Positions 1-5,484 of a stretch of 10,981 bases of DNA are shown piece after piece. Numbering within the stretch: position 1 is the first letter of the stretch; every line of letters begins with the position of its first letter. Below the pieces are notes generated by a model. It was given only the letters and a program-made list of their open reading frames with translations. It had not been told where the DNA came from and searched no databases. This DNA comes from Candidatus Ventricola intestinavium (GTDB lineage Bacteria > Bacillota > Clostridia > Christensenellales > Aristaeellaceae). The position numbers were made by a program, and so were the translations under genes. The stretch lies in assembly GCA_018715105.1 (NCBI GenBank), contig DVMG01000015.1:1-10981 (forward strand), read 5' to 3'.

Positions 1-16
1 CATCCCCTGGATGAAA

Positions 17-118
17 GCGGCCCCAGACCGTCGGCAAAACACTTTTTTCCCTCCCGAAGGGGGAGAAACGATTCCCACAATCATGGAGGAAAGAAACATC
101 CGTCTTGGAAAAAGCATC
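17..118 (+). repeat. Degenerate copy of the intergenic repeat family (copy 1)
   Basis: This stretch matches the tandem units near 3010-3090: a GGCCCCAGACCG block, GGCAAAAC, a C-run/GAA/G-run hairpin at about 46-69, GATTCCC, and further on TTGGAAAAAGCATCCC. The second half (about 78-118) has diverged and the second hairpin is not recognisable, although a half-site CCGGCATCG is present near 135. It lies in the 185 bases downstream of ricT, so it may form the 3' end of the darA-holB-ricT transcript. I see no gene in bases 1-185. Confidence 0.7.
34..70 (-). terminator. Candidate terminator hairpin downstream of ricT
   Basis: Read on the minus strand, the C-run/TTC/G-run hairpin of repeat copy 1 is followed by an A-run and then GTGTTTTG. 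This resembles an intrinsic terminator with a weak and slightly displaced U-tract. The stem is imperfect. A second small hairpin (GAAAAAC, seven-base loop, GTTTTTC at 167-187) overlaps the ricT stop codon and could contribute. The terminator role is inference from position and shape. Confidence 0.3.
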
Positions 119-185
119 CCGGATGGCCCGCAAACCGGCATCGTAAAACGCATTCCCCGTCAAGCTGAAAAACACCGGCCGTTTT

Positions 186-1427
186 TCACAGCAGATCCTC
201 CGGATCGGACTGCGCCTCAAGCAGCAGGATCTCTTCTTCTTCGATATCCATGGGAACCGGCTCCGTCTTTTCCGGAAGATCCGGCGTTTTCTGGGCTTTT
301 GCCCGCGGCGGCAGCTCTTGCGGCCTGTCTTCCCGATCCGGGCGCCGCTGGCCTCCGTTTGGCCGCTGGCGGGATTCCATCGCCTCGCTGCGCACCGGCC
401 GCTCCTGCCTGCCCGGGCGTTCGCCGCGTTCCCGCCGCTCGCCTCCCCTGGATCTCGCGGGCCTGGGCGGCCTCTCTTCCCGAGCCGGGCGCTCCTCCGG
501 CGGGACGGGCGCCTGCGTCCCCGGTTCTTCCTGCGTGCACGCGGGCGCCTCGCGCTCCTGCGTCTGGGGTTCGCCGCCCTCCACGCGGGCTTCGCGCGGC
601 GCAGCCGGCCTCGCTTCCTGCCCCACACGGGTGCAATCGTCGATGGAGTATTCCCGCAGCTCAAAGGAATCGCCCACCGCAACGCGCACGCGCACCGTCT
701 CCGACAGCACATTGATGGAGTGAATGGTGCCCATACCGTCCGGCGTCAGGATCTCGCGCCCCACCCGCGGCATGCGCTTGTGCGTTGCCTCGTAATGATC
801 CTGCTCGTACTTGAGGCAGCACATCAGCCTGTCGCACAGGCCGGAAATCTTGGCGGGATTGAGCGAAAGATTCTGTTCCTTGGCCATCTTGATGGACACG
901 GGCGTAAAATCGCTCAGAAACGACCGGCAGCAGATCGGCCGCCCGCAGGGGCCGATCCCTCCCAGCATCTTTGCCTCGTCTCTCACGCCGATCTGGCGCA
1001 GCTCAATGCGGGTTTTGAAGATGCTGGCCAGGTTTTTGACCAGCATGCGGAAATCCACCCGCCCATTGGCGGTGAAATAAAAGATGATCTTGGAATGATC
1101 AAACGCATACTCGACATCCACCAGCTTCATTTCCAGCTTATGGTCCGCAATGCGTTCAAGCGCGATGTCAAAGGCTTCCTTTTCGCTCTGCTCGTTGCGG
1201 CGCTGGATCTCCAGATCCTGCTCGGTGGCAATGCGGATCACCGGCTTGAGCGGCAGCACAAGGCGCTCGTCCGGCACGTCCATCACGCCGGACATGCACT
1301 CCCCCATCTCCACGCCGCGCGCCGTTTCCGTGATCACGCGCATGCCGTGATGCAATTCAAGCCCGTTGGGGTCAAAATCATAAAACTTACTGGCACGCTT
1401 AAAGCGCACCCTGATTACCAGGGCCAT
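186..1427 (-). CDS. ricT: RicT/YaaT-type PSP1-domain protein with long charged C-terminal tail
   Basis: This is the RicT (YaaT) component of the RicA-RicF-RicT (Y) complex. In Bacillus subtilis that complex carries Fe-S clusters and affects RNase Y-dependent mRNA maturation, sporulation and competence. The PSP1 core fills about residues 1-265. It keeps the six family cysteines: Cys161, Cys166 and Cys167 in GPCGRPICC, and Cys198, Cys203 and Cys204 in GLCDRLMCC. Between them is the conserved SIKMAKEQNLSLNP stretch. From about residue 271 a roughly 125-residue Arg/Glu/Pro/Gln-rich low-complexity tail follows, ending in an acidic-hydrophobic segment (MDIEEEEILLLEAQ). B. subtilis YaaT is about 275 residues, so this protein (413) is much longer. 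The ATG start overlaps the end of holB by 13 bases and has a GGAGG 10 bases upstream. It is the last gene of the darA-holB-ricT operon. Confidence 0.93.
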   Translation of the reverse strand: MALVIRVRFKRASKFYDFDPNGLELHHGMRVITETARGVEMGECMSGVMDVPDERLVLPLKPVIRIATEQDLEIQRRNEQSEKEAFDIALERIADHKLEMKLVDVEYAFDHSKIIFYFTANGRVDFRMLVKNLASIFKTRIELRQIGVRDEAKMLGGIGPCGRPICCRSFLSDFTPVSIKMAKEQNLSLNPAKISGLCDRLMCCLKYEQDHYEATHKRMPRVGREILTPDGMGTIHSINVLSETVRVRVAVGDSFELREYSIDDCTRVGQEARPAAPREARVEGGEPQTQEREAPACTQEEPGTQAPVPPEERPAREERPPRPARSRGGERRERGERPGRQERPVRSEAMESRQRPNGGQRRPDREDRPQELPPRAKAQKTPDLPEKTEPVPMDIEEEEILLLEAQSDPEDLL

Positions 1428-2401
1428 TTGGCAAATTCCTCCGATATTTTCAGCAGCACGGACTCAAAAGCCGAGGCAAAAGCCACATTGCTTTCGCACA
1501 TTCTGCGCGCGCGCATGACCTCGCTCATCAGCGCGAGCCCGCCGGACAGCGGCACCGCGCGGGCATAATCCTGCGCCTGCTGCGCATAGCCCGCGCCGTC
1601 AAGCGATGCCTTTCCCGCCTGCGCCGAAAGGATATCCCGCACGGCGCCTTCCAGCGTGTCAAGCACCTGCCCCTGGCGCTCCCTGTCCTCTTTATAGGTG
1701 TTCACCACCGCGAGCACATCGCCCGCCCGGTGAATGGAAAAGATGTCCCGCGTGAGTTCAAAGCGCAGGGACAGCTGAGCTTCGTCAATTTCAAGCGCCT
1801 GCCCGACACATCCCTCCGCCATGCGCGCTCTGGCCAGCGCCGTCTCCCGGGGCTGGCCCAGGGCGACAAGCCGGGCCGCGGCTTCTTCCACGCTCAGCGG
1901 GTGAAAACGGATCACACGCACGCGGGAGACAATCGTGGCCAGCAGAGCCGCGGGCTGATCGGTGATTAAAAAAAACACCGTGCCCTGCGGCGGCTCTTCC
2001 AGCGTCTTGAGCAGGCAGTTCTGTGCAGCGGGCGTCATTTTCTCCGCTTCGGGAAAGAGAATCGCCTTCGTGCCATCCTCAAAAGAGCGGACGGCCACCT
2101 CCTCCAGCACGCCGCGCAGCACATCCACGCCAATGCTCTGCTTCCCCTTCGGCGCGGTGATCACGTGCACATCCGGATGCGTGCCCGAAAGCACGCGCCG
2201 GCACGGGCCGCACACCCCGCAGGGCCGTTTTCCCTCCCCGCGGCAGAGCGCGGCCATCGTGCACAGCCGGGCCACAGAGCGCTTGCCCGTTCCCCTGGGC
2301 CCGGCAAACAGATACGCGTGCACAAACGTGCGGCGCGAAAAATCGCTCTCAAGCTGCGCAAGATGCGCAGACTGCCCCCGAAAATCTTCGAACGCCGGCA
2401 T
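1415..2401 (-). CDS. holB: DNA polymerase III clamp loader, delta-prime subunit
   Basis: This is the delta-prime subunit of the clamp loader, which helps load the beta sliding clamp at replication forks. The AAA+ domain starts with a P-loop GPRGTGKRS (residues 34-42). A four-cysteine zinc module follows (Cys53, Cys61, Cys64, Cys67 in CGVCGPC), then the family segment KMTPAAQNCLLKTLEEPP (121-138) and the SR of the sensor/arginine-finger motif (Ser159-Arg160). The Walker B region reads AILFPEAEKM and lacks the aspartate pair of an active ATPase, as is usual for delta-prime. The C-terminal half (about 210-328) is the weakly conserved collar region. The ATG start lies 3 bases after the darA stop, with AAGG upstream, and the end overlaps ricT. 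The same neighbour order (darA, holB, ricT) is known in Bacillus, where yaaR also intervenes. Confidence 0.93.
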   Translation of the reverse strand: MPAFEDFRGQSAHLAQLESDFSRRTFVHAYLFAGPRGTGKRSVARLCTMAALCRGEGKRPCGVCGPCRRVLSGTHPDVHVITAPKGKQSIGVDVLRGVLEEVAVRSFEDGTKAILFPEAEKMTPAAQNCLLKTLEEPPQGTVFFLITDQPAALLATIVSRVRVIRFHPLSVEEAAARLVALGQPRETALARARMAEGCVGQALEIDEAQLSLRFELTRDIFSIHRAGDVLAVVNTYKEDRERQGQVLDTLEGAVRDILSAQAGKASLDGAGYAQQAQDYARAVPLSGGLALMSEVMRARRMCESNVAFASAFESVLLKISEEFAKWPW

Positions 2402-2404
2402 GCT

Positions 2405-2737
2405 TTACACCTTCAGGAACTGGCTGACCTCCAGCACGAATACGGTCGCGCCGCCCACCGTCACGCGAATCGGGTAGGGCACATACACACCGCCCGCGCC
2501 GCCCATGGGCGTGGTGGATGCGGTGATCTGCTCGCGGCTCTTGCAGATCTTCTCAATGACGCTCAGCGCCTCCTCCAGCTTTTCATCCTGCACGCCGCTG
2601 ATGAGCGTGGTGTTGCCCGCGCGCAGGAAGCCGCCGGTGGTCGCCAGCTTCGTTACGCCAAATCCTTTATCCATCAAGGCGGACACCAGACGGCCCGCAT
2701 CCTCATCCTGCACAATCGCAATAATCAGCTTCATCAT
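2405..2737 (-). CDS. darA: Cyclic-di-AMP receptor DarA (PII-like, YaaQ family)
   Basis: This is a small PII-like trimeric protein that binds the second messenger c-di-AMP; the family is also called PstA or YaaQ. The N-terminus MKLIIAIVQDEDA and the ligand-loop segment KLATTGGFLRAGNTT (residues 30-44) are nearly invariant in the family. The length (110) is normal. A Gly-rich stretch GGAGGVYVPYP (79-89) precedes the last strand. Two adjacent ATG codons could start it (2737 or 2734). A GGAGG lies 6 bases before the first and 9 before the second, and most relatives begin MKLIIA, so the second may be the true start. It is the first gene of the darA-holB-ricT operon. What DarA controls is still unclear in general. 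Confidence 0.93.
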   Translation of the reverse strand: MMKLIIAIVQDEDAGRLVSALMDKGFGVTKLATTGGFLRAGNTTLISGVQDEKLEEALSVIEKICKSREQITASTTPMGGAGGVYVPYPIRVTVGGATVFVLEVSQFLKV

Positions 2738-2806
2738 CTATTTCCTCCATTTCTTCTGTCATGGAAGTACCGCTGCGCCCTGTCGCGCAGTTAGGTCTAC
2801 GTCTTT

Positions 2807-2840
2807 ATTATACAGGATTGGATGAAAAAAAGCTAGTCCC
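2807..2840 (-). promoter_or_regulatory. Candidate promoter for darA-holB-ricT
   Basis: On the minus strand a perfect TATAAT (2812-2807) sits in CCTGTATAATAAAGACG, placing a start near 2800 and a leader of about 63 bases before darA. At 17-base spacing the -35 position reads TAGCTT, a poor match, with a T-run just downstream of it. The strong -10, and its position between the repeat array and darA, support the call. The weak -35 limits confidence. Confidence 0.5.
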
Positions 2841-2852
2841 TCCCCCAAACGG

Positions 2853-2990
2853 AGGCCCGGCAAGATTTGCTTGCCGGCCCCAGACCGCCGGCAAAAACGC
2901 TTTTCTCCCCCCGAAGGGGGAAAAAGATTCCCCCTTTTTCTGGAAAAGCGGGCTCCCATCCCGAATAAAAAGGATGCTCTCAGCAAACGA
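2853..2990 (+). repeat. Intergenic repeat, tandem unit 1 (138 bases, copy 2)
   Basis: First unit of the tandem array. Order on the + strand: GC hairpin CCGGCAAG/CTTGCCGG (2857-2864 with 2870-2877), CAGACCGCCGGCAAAAACGC, C-run/GAA/G-run hairpin (2900-2926), GATTCCCC, TGGAAAAGC (2941-2949), CTCCCATCCCGAATAAAAAGG, and CTCTCAGCAAACGA. It is about 90% identical by eye to the next unit. With the other array units it fills most of the 2738-3219 gap between the DUF1989 gene and darA, where I see no credible gene. Confidence 0.9.
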
Positions 2991-3130
2991 AGGCCCGGCA
3001 AGACTTGCCTGCCGGGCCCCAGACCGCCGGCAAAACGCTTTTCTCCCCCCGAAGGGGGAGAAAAGATTCCCCCCTATTCTCTGGAAAAGCAGCTCCCATC
3101 CCGAATAAAAAGGACGCTCTCAGCAAACGA
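2991..3130 (+). repeat. Intergenic repeat, tandem unit 2 (140 bases, copy 3)
   Basis: Best-preserved unit. The GC hairpin pairs GGCCCGGCA (2992-3000) with TGCCGGGCC (3010-3018), a perfect 9-base stem. The second hairpin pairs CTTTTCTCCCCC (3038-3049) with GGGGGAGAAAAG (3054-3065), a perfect 12-base stem closed by a CGAA loop. Then come CTGGAAAAGCAGCTCCCATC and the A-rich tail, ending CTCTCAGCAAACGA. On the minus strand the second hairpin is followed by GCGTTTTG, so it could stop transcripts coming from the DUF1989 gene. Confidence 0.92.
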
Positions 3131-3165
3131 AGGCCCGGCAAGACTTGCCTGCCGGGCCCCTCTGC
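3131..3165 (+). repeat. Partial third tandem unit (copy 4), also possible terminator of the DUF1989 gene
   Basis: Only the GC hairpin remains (GGCCCGGCA at 3132-3140 with TGCCGGGCC at 3150-3158), identical to the preceding unit and exactly 140 bases from it. It then diverges into CTCTGCCGG. It lies about 60 bases past the DUF1989 stop. On the minus strand the stem is followed by TTCGTTTG, so it could act as a terminator for that gene, but the U-tract is poor. Confidence 0.8.
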
Positions 3166-3219
3166 CGGTGGAATGCGCGCATTTTAAAACGGGCGCGGAT
3201 TTTTCTTCGATTTTCGCTG

Positions 3220-3792
3220 TTATTCAACGGTCACGCCGATTGCGCTGCAGCGTCCTGCATTGCATGCGCTTTCCGATACGCTGCATGCGGCGATCCCCAG
3301 CCGGACGTCCATGAGCGCCCTGAGTACAATCCGGTCGCCCGCCTTGGAGACCGGCGCCTTCACGGACAGGCTGCCGTCCGCATGAAGCTCTGTGTGCATA
3401 AAGAGGTTGATCGGCTGGAGAATGGGGTGAGCCGTTTTCAGCGCATGGTTGATATTCTCCAGGCAGTTGGGATGCCCTTCTCCATTGTGATAAAAGAAAT
3501 CGTACATCTCCCTGCGGCAGCAGGGGTGAAGCAGGTCGTGCTCACACACATCATCATGCAGGATTAAAAACATCGGGCGGTACAGGTTGGAATAGATCCT
3601 GTCCCCCGTCTTCAAACGAAGGGATTCATTGACATCCAGCGTAACGCCGGGAGAGACAAATTCGTTGTGATTTCCCTGAACCTCGGCAAAAAAATCAACC
3701 ACCTGCTGTCCTTCCAGATCGGTGATGGTGATGCTTTGCCCGGCGGCCACGTCGATGGCCTGCCCGCAGCAGGCTTGTATGATGTACTGCAT
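3220..3792 (-). CDS. DUF1989 / urea-carboxylase-associated family protein
   Basis: Recognisable as a DUF1989 (UCA family) protein of normal length (190 residues). Family hallmarks include QQVVDFF (29-35), a RIYSNLYRPM block (65-74), CEHDLLHPCC (83-92), HPNCLENI (107-114), PINLFMHT (127-134), and a C-terminal run of cysteines (170, 177, 182) after LRALMDV. Some family members are accessory to urea/guanidine carboxylase systems, and a paired form (CgdAB) is a carboxyguanidine deiminase. No carboxylase, allophanate hydrolase or partner DUF1989 gene is present here, so the substrate is unknown. The ATG start has AAAGGA about 9 bases upstream. It lies 232 bases downstream of the MocR-like regulator on the same strand, separated by a repeat element, so control by that regulator is only a guess. 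Many Cys/His residues suggest metal binding (inference). Confidence 0.82.
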   Translation of the reverse strand: MQYIIQACCGQAIDVAAGQSITITDLEGQQVVDFFAEVQGNHNEFVSPGVTLDVNESLRLKTGDRIYSNLYRPMFLILHDDVCEHDLLHPCCRREMYDFFYHNGEGHPNCLENINHALKTAHPILQPINLFMHTELHADGSLSVKAPVSKAGDRIVLRALMDVRLGIAACSVSESACNAGRCSAIGVTVE

Positions 3793-3825
3793 TCAATCGC
3801 ATCCTTTCAAATCAAGTTCAAATCA

Positions 3826-3978
3826 AACCGGCATGATGCCGGTTGCAGTTTGCTGACATAAGCATCGCTTTCATTTATGACAAGCGTTTCTTTCTCAATA
3901 ATTCAAGGATTCTCTTTTCTTCCCTCTTCGGGGAAGAAAAGCGTTTTCCCGGCGCTCCGCGACCGGCATGATGCCGGT
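3826..3978 (-). repeat. Intergenic repeat, inverted copy flanked by two identical hairpins (copy 5)
   Basis: Between the MocR-like and DUF1989 genes, in opposite orientation to the tandem array. It is flanked on both sides by ACCGGCATGATGCCGGT hairpins (3826-3844 with an 8-base stem and TGA loop; 3962-3978). In between, on the minus strand: GGGAAAACGC, the hairpin CTTTTCTTCCC/GGGAAGAAAAG (3941-3931 with 3924-3914), an A-rich tail, CATAAATGAAAGCGATGC and TTATGTCAGCAAAC. The same blocks in the same order occur upstream of ecfA1. The rest of the 3793-4024 gap holds only the hairpin near 4007-4023. Confidence 0.85.
3855..3883 (-). promoter_or_regulatory. Possible promoter for the DUF1989 gene inside repeat copy 5
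   Basis: On the minus strand TTGTCA (3883-3878) is followed after 17 bases by TATGTC (3860-3855). That is a good -35 with a mediocre -10, predicting a start near 3848 and a leader of about 55 bases. The TATGTC half also occurs at the corresponding place in the copy upstream of ecfA1, but the -35 does not. Weak evidence. Confidence 0.25.
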
Positions 3979-4006
3979 TGTACTCCCGGAAAAATACCTG
4001 TAAATC

Positions 4007-4023
4007 CCGGGCTCTGCGCCCGG
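4007..4023 (-). terminator. Hairpin directly after the MocR-like gene
   Basis: CCGGGC and GCCCGG pair around a five-base loop, starting one base after the stop codon at 4025. On the minus strand the stem is followed by GATTTACAGGTATTTTTCC, so the T-run is about 11 bases away. This is a poor intrinsic terminator by shape, but the position fits a transcript end. Confidence 0.35.
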
Positions 4024-4024
4024 C

Positions 4025-5380
4025 TCACATCCATGCCTGTTTCAGGGCGCGCAGCCCCTCCCCGATGGCCGTCTCATCCATTCCCGCGAACCCCAGCAGC
4101 ATCACCCGTTCGCTGCCGGCATCCATCTCCATCACGCCATAGTCACAAAGGCGCGTCAGGCGTACGCCGGCACGGGCCGCCAGCGGCAAAAGCTCCTGAG
4201 CAGGCGTGCGGCCGCCCACGCGCAGGAGCGCGTACAGACCGGCGCTGCACGGGGCTACCTCGCCCAGGCCCAGCTCGCGCACCCCCTGTTCAAGCGCCTG
4301 AAGCCGCGCGCGGTAGACCACCCGCATGCGCGCGATATGCCGCTCCAAATAGCCGCCCGCGATGAATTTCCGCAGCGTCTCCTGCTCAAAGCCCGGCACG
4401 CTGCAGGCTGCGTGCATCTCTCGGTAACGCCCGATCAGCGAATGCGGCAGCACCATGAAGCTCATGCGCAGGCCGGAAGCCAGCGTGCGGGCGAATGTGT
4501 TCATATAGATCACATGCTCGCCTCCGTCCATAGCGTGAAGCGCCGGACGGTTTGCTCCTGTGAATCGGAATTCGCTGTCGTAATCATCCTCCAGGATGTA
4601 AGCGCCTGTTTCCCGCGCAAAGCGCAGCAGCGCCGCCCGCTGGGCCGGGTTCATCTCTTCCCCGGTGGGGAACTGATGGGTGGGCGTCACATAGACGGCG
4701 CCCGCGCCGCTGGTATAGAGGGCGCGCACGTCAATGGCCCCCGCGCACAGCGGGGTGGGCGCAATGCGCGCGCCGCTGGCCACGAGAATCCGCCTCACGC
4801 GGGAATACCCCGGATCCTCCACGGCAAACAATTTCTCCCGCCCGATCAGACCGGCCAGCGCCGTCACCAGCACCTCTGTGCCCGCGCCGAGCACAATCGC
4901 CTCCGGCCGTGCTTCTACCCCGCGCAGCCTGTGCAGCATCCCCGCGATTTCGCGGCGCAGCCCGTCTGAGCCCTGCGGGTCGCCGGAAAGCAGCAGTGCG
5001 CGGCTTTGCTCACTGAGCACCTCACGCATCAGCCGCGCCCATGTCGCATAGGGGAAATGCGCCGCATCAGCCGCGCCGGTTCCGAAGTCCCAGCGCACGG
5101 GAACCGGCCCGTCCCGCTGCGGCGCCGCCGCCGTTTCCGGCCTCGCCAGAACATAAATCCCGCTGCGGGGGCGGCTCTCGCAGATTCCCTCGCTCGTCAG
5201 CCGGGCATAGGCAGCCTCCACCGTGGCCGTGCTCACGTGCAGGTGCGCGGCCAGTTCCCGTTTGGAGGGCATGCGCGAGCCAGCCGGCAGTCCGCCCCTC
5301 TCGATCTCCGCGCGCAGCGCCGCATAGAGCTGGTCGCACAGGGTCATGCGGCTGTTTGGGTCAAGCGCACAGGTGAACAC
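4025..5380 (-). CDS. MocR/GabR-type transcriptional regulator (GntR DNA-binding domain fused to aminotransferase-like domain), PLP lysine replaced
   Basis: Residues 12-80 form a GntR-type winged helix (LCDQLYAALRAEIERGGLPAG, MPSKRELAAHLHVSTATVEAAYARL, SRPRSGIYVL). Residues from about 95 to 451 are a fold-type I aminotransferase-like domain with the MocR hallmarks DPGYSRVRRI (189-198), THQFPTG (234-240), EDDYDSEFRF (264-273) and LLGFAGM (428-434). Known relatives (GabR, PdxR) bind PLP covalently through a lysine in a TFSKSL-type motif. Here the aligned motif is TFARTLASGLRMSFMVLP and the position is Arg298 (codon CGC). Asp265 and Tyr267, which contact PLP in relatives, remain. Such a protein may bind a ligand non-covalently or not use PLP at all. 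The start is GTG at 5380, with GGAGG eight bases upstream. Direct repeats lie just before it. The target is unknown; candidates are its own gene and the DUF1989 gene downstream. Confidence 0.9.
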   Translation of the reverse strand: MFTCALDPNSRMTLCDQLYAALRAEIERGGLPAGSRMPSKRELAAHLHVSTATVEAAYARLTSEGICESRPRSGIYVLARPETAAAPQRDGPVPVRWDFGTGAADAAHFPYATWARLMREVLSEQSRALLLSGDPQGSDGLRREIAGMLHRLRGVEARPEAIVLGAGTEVLVTALAGLIGREKLFAVEDPGYSRVRRILVASGARIAPTPLCAGAIDVRALYTSGAGAVYVTPTHQFPTGEEMNPAQRAALLRFARETGAYILEDDYDSEFRFTGANRPALHAMDGGEHVIYMNTFARTLASGLRMSFMVLPHSLIGRYREMHAACSVPGFEQETLRKFIAGGYLERHIARMRVVYRARLQALEQGVRELGLGEVAPCSAGLYALLRVGGRTPAQELLPLAARAGVRLTRLCDYGVMEMDAGSERVMLLGFAGMDETAIGEGLRALKQAWM

Positions 5381-5410
5381 GCTTTCCGCCTCCCTTCACA
5401 CGGTTTTTCC

Positions 5411-5448
5411 CGGATTTTCTTTGTATTCCCGTTCTCTTTGTATTTCCG
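5411..5448 (-). promoter_or_regulatory. Direct repeats upstream of the MocR-like gene, candidate operator
   Basis: On the minus strand the decamer AATACAAAGA occurs twice with a 17-base period (5444-5435 and 5427-5418), each preceded by a CGG/GGGA-like sequence (GGAAATACAAAGAGAAC, then GGGAATACAAAGAAAAT). The site is 38-70 bases upstream of the GTG start. MocR-type regulators are known to bind direct repeats near their own promoters (GabR uses ATACCA-type half-sites), so autoregulation is a reasonable inference. No convincing -35/-10 pair is visible in the 104-base gap. Confidence 0.4.
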
Positions 5449-5484
5449 CGCGCTTTCCGGCGTTTTGGCGCATCTACGCGCTCT

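Noticed and set aside
318..1568. 416-codon open frame on the + strand opposite ricT
   Set aside because: It is antisense to a clearly conserved gene, has a His/Arg/Ala-rich composition typical of GC-rich shadow frames, and shows no recognisable domain.
2853..3165. CRISPR-like array
   Set aside because: Whole units of about 140 bases are repeated without unique spacers, and no cas genes are present.
2871..3314. 147-codon + strand open frame with repeated PPEGG...KRFPLFLEK-like peptides
   Set aside because: It is the translation of the tandem repeat. The 138/140-base period is not a multiple of three, so the frame is not kept from unit to unit, and the same DNA occurs elsewhere in the opposite orientation.
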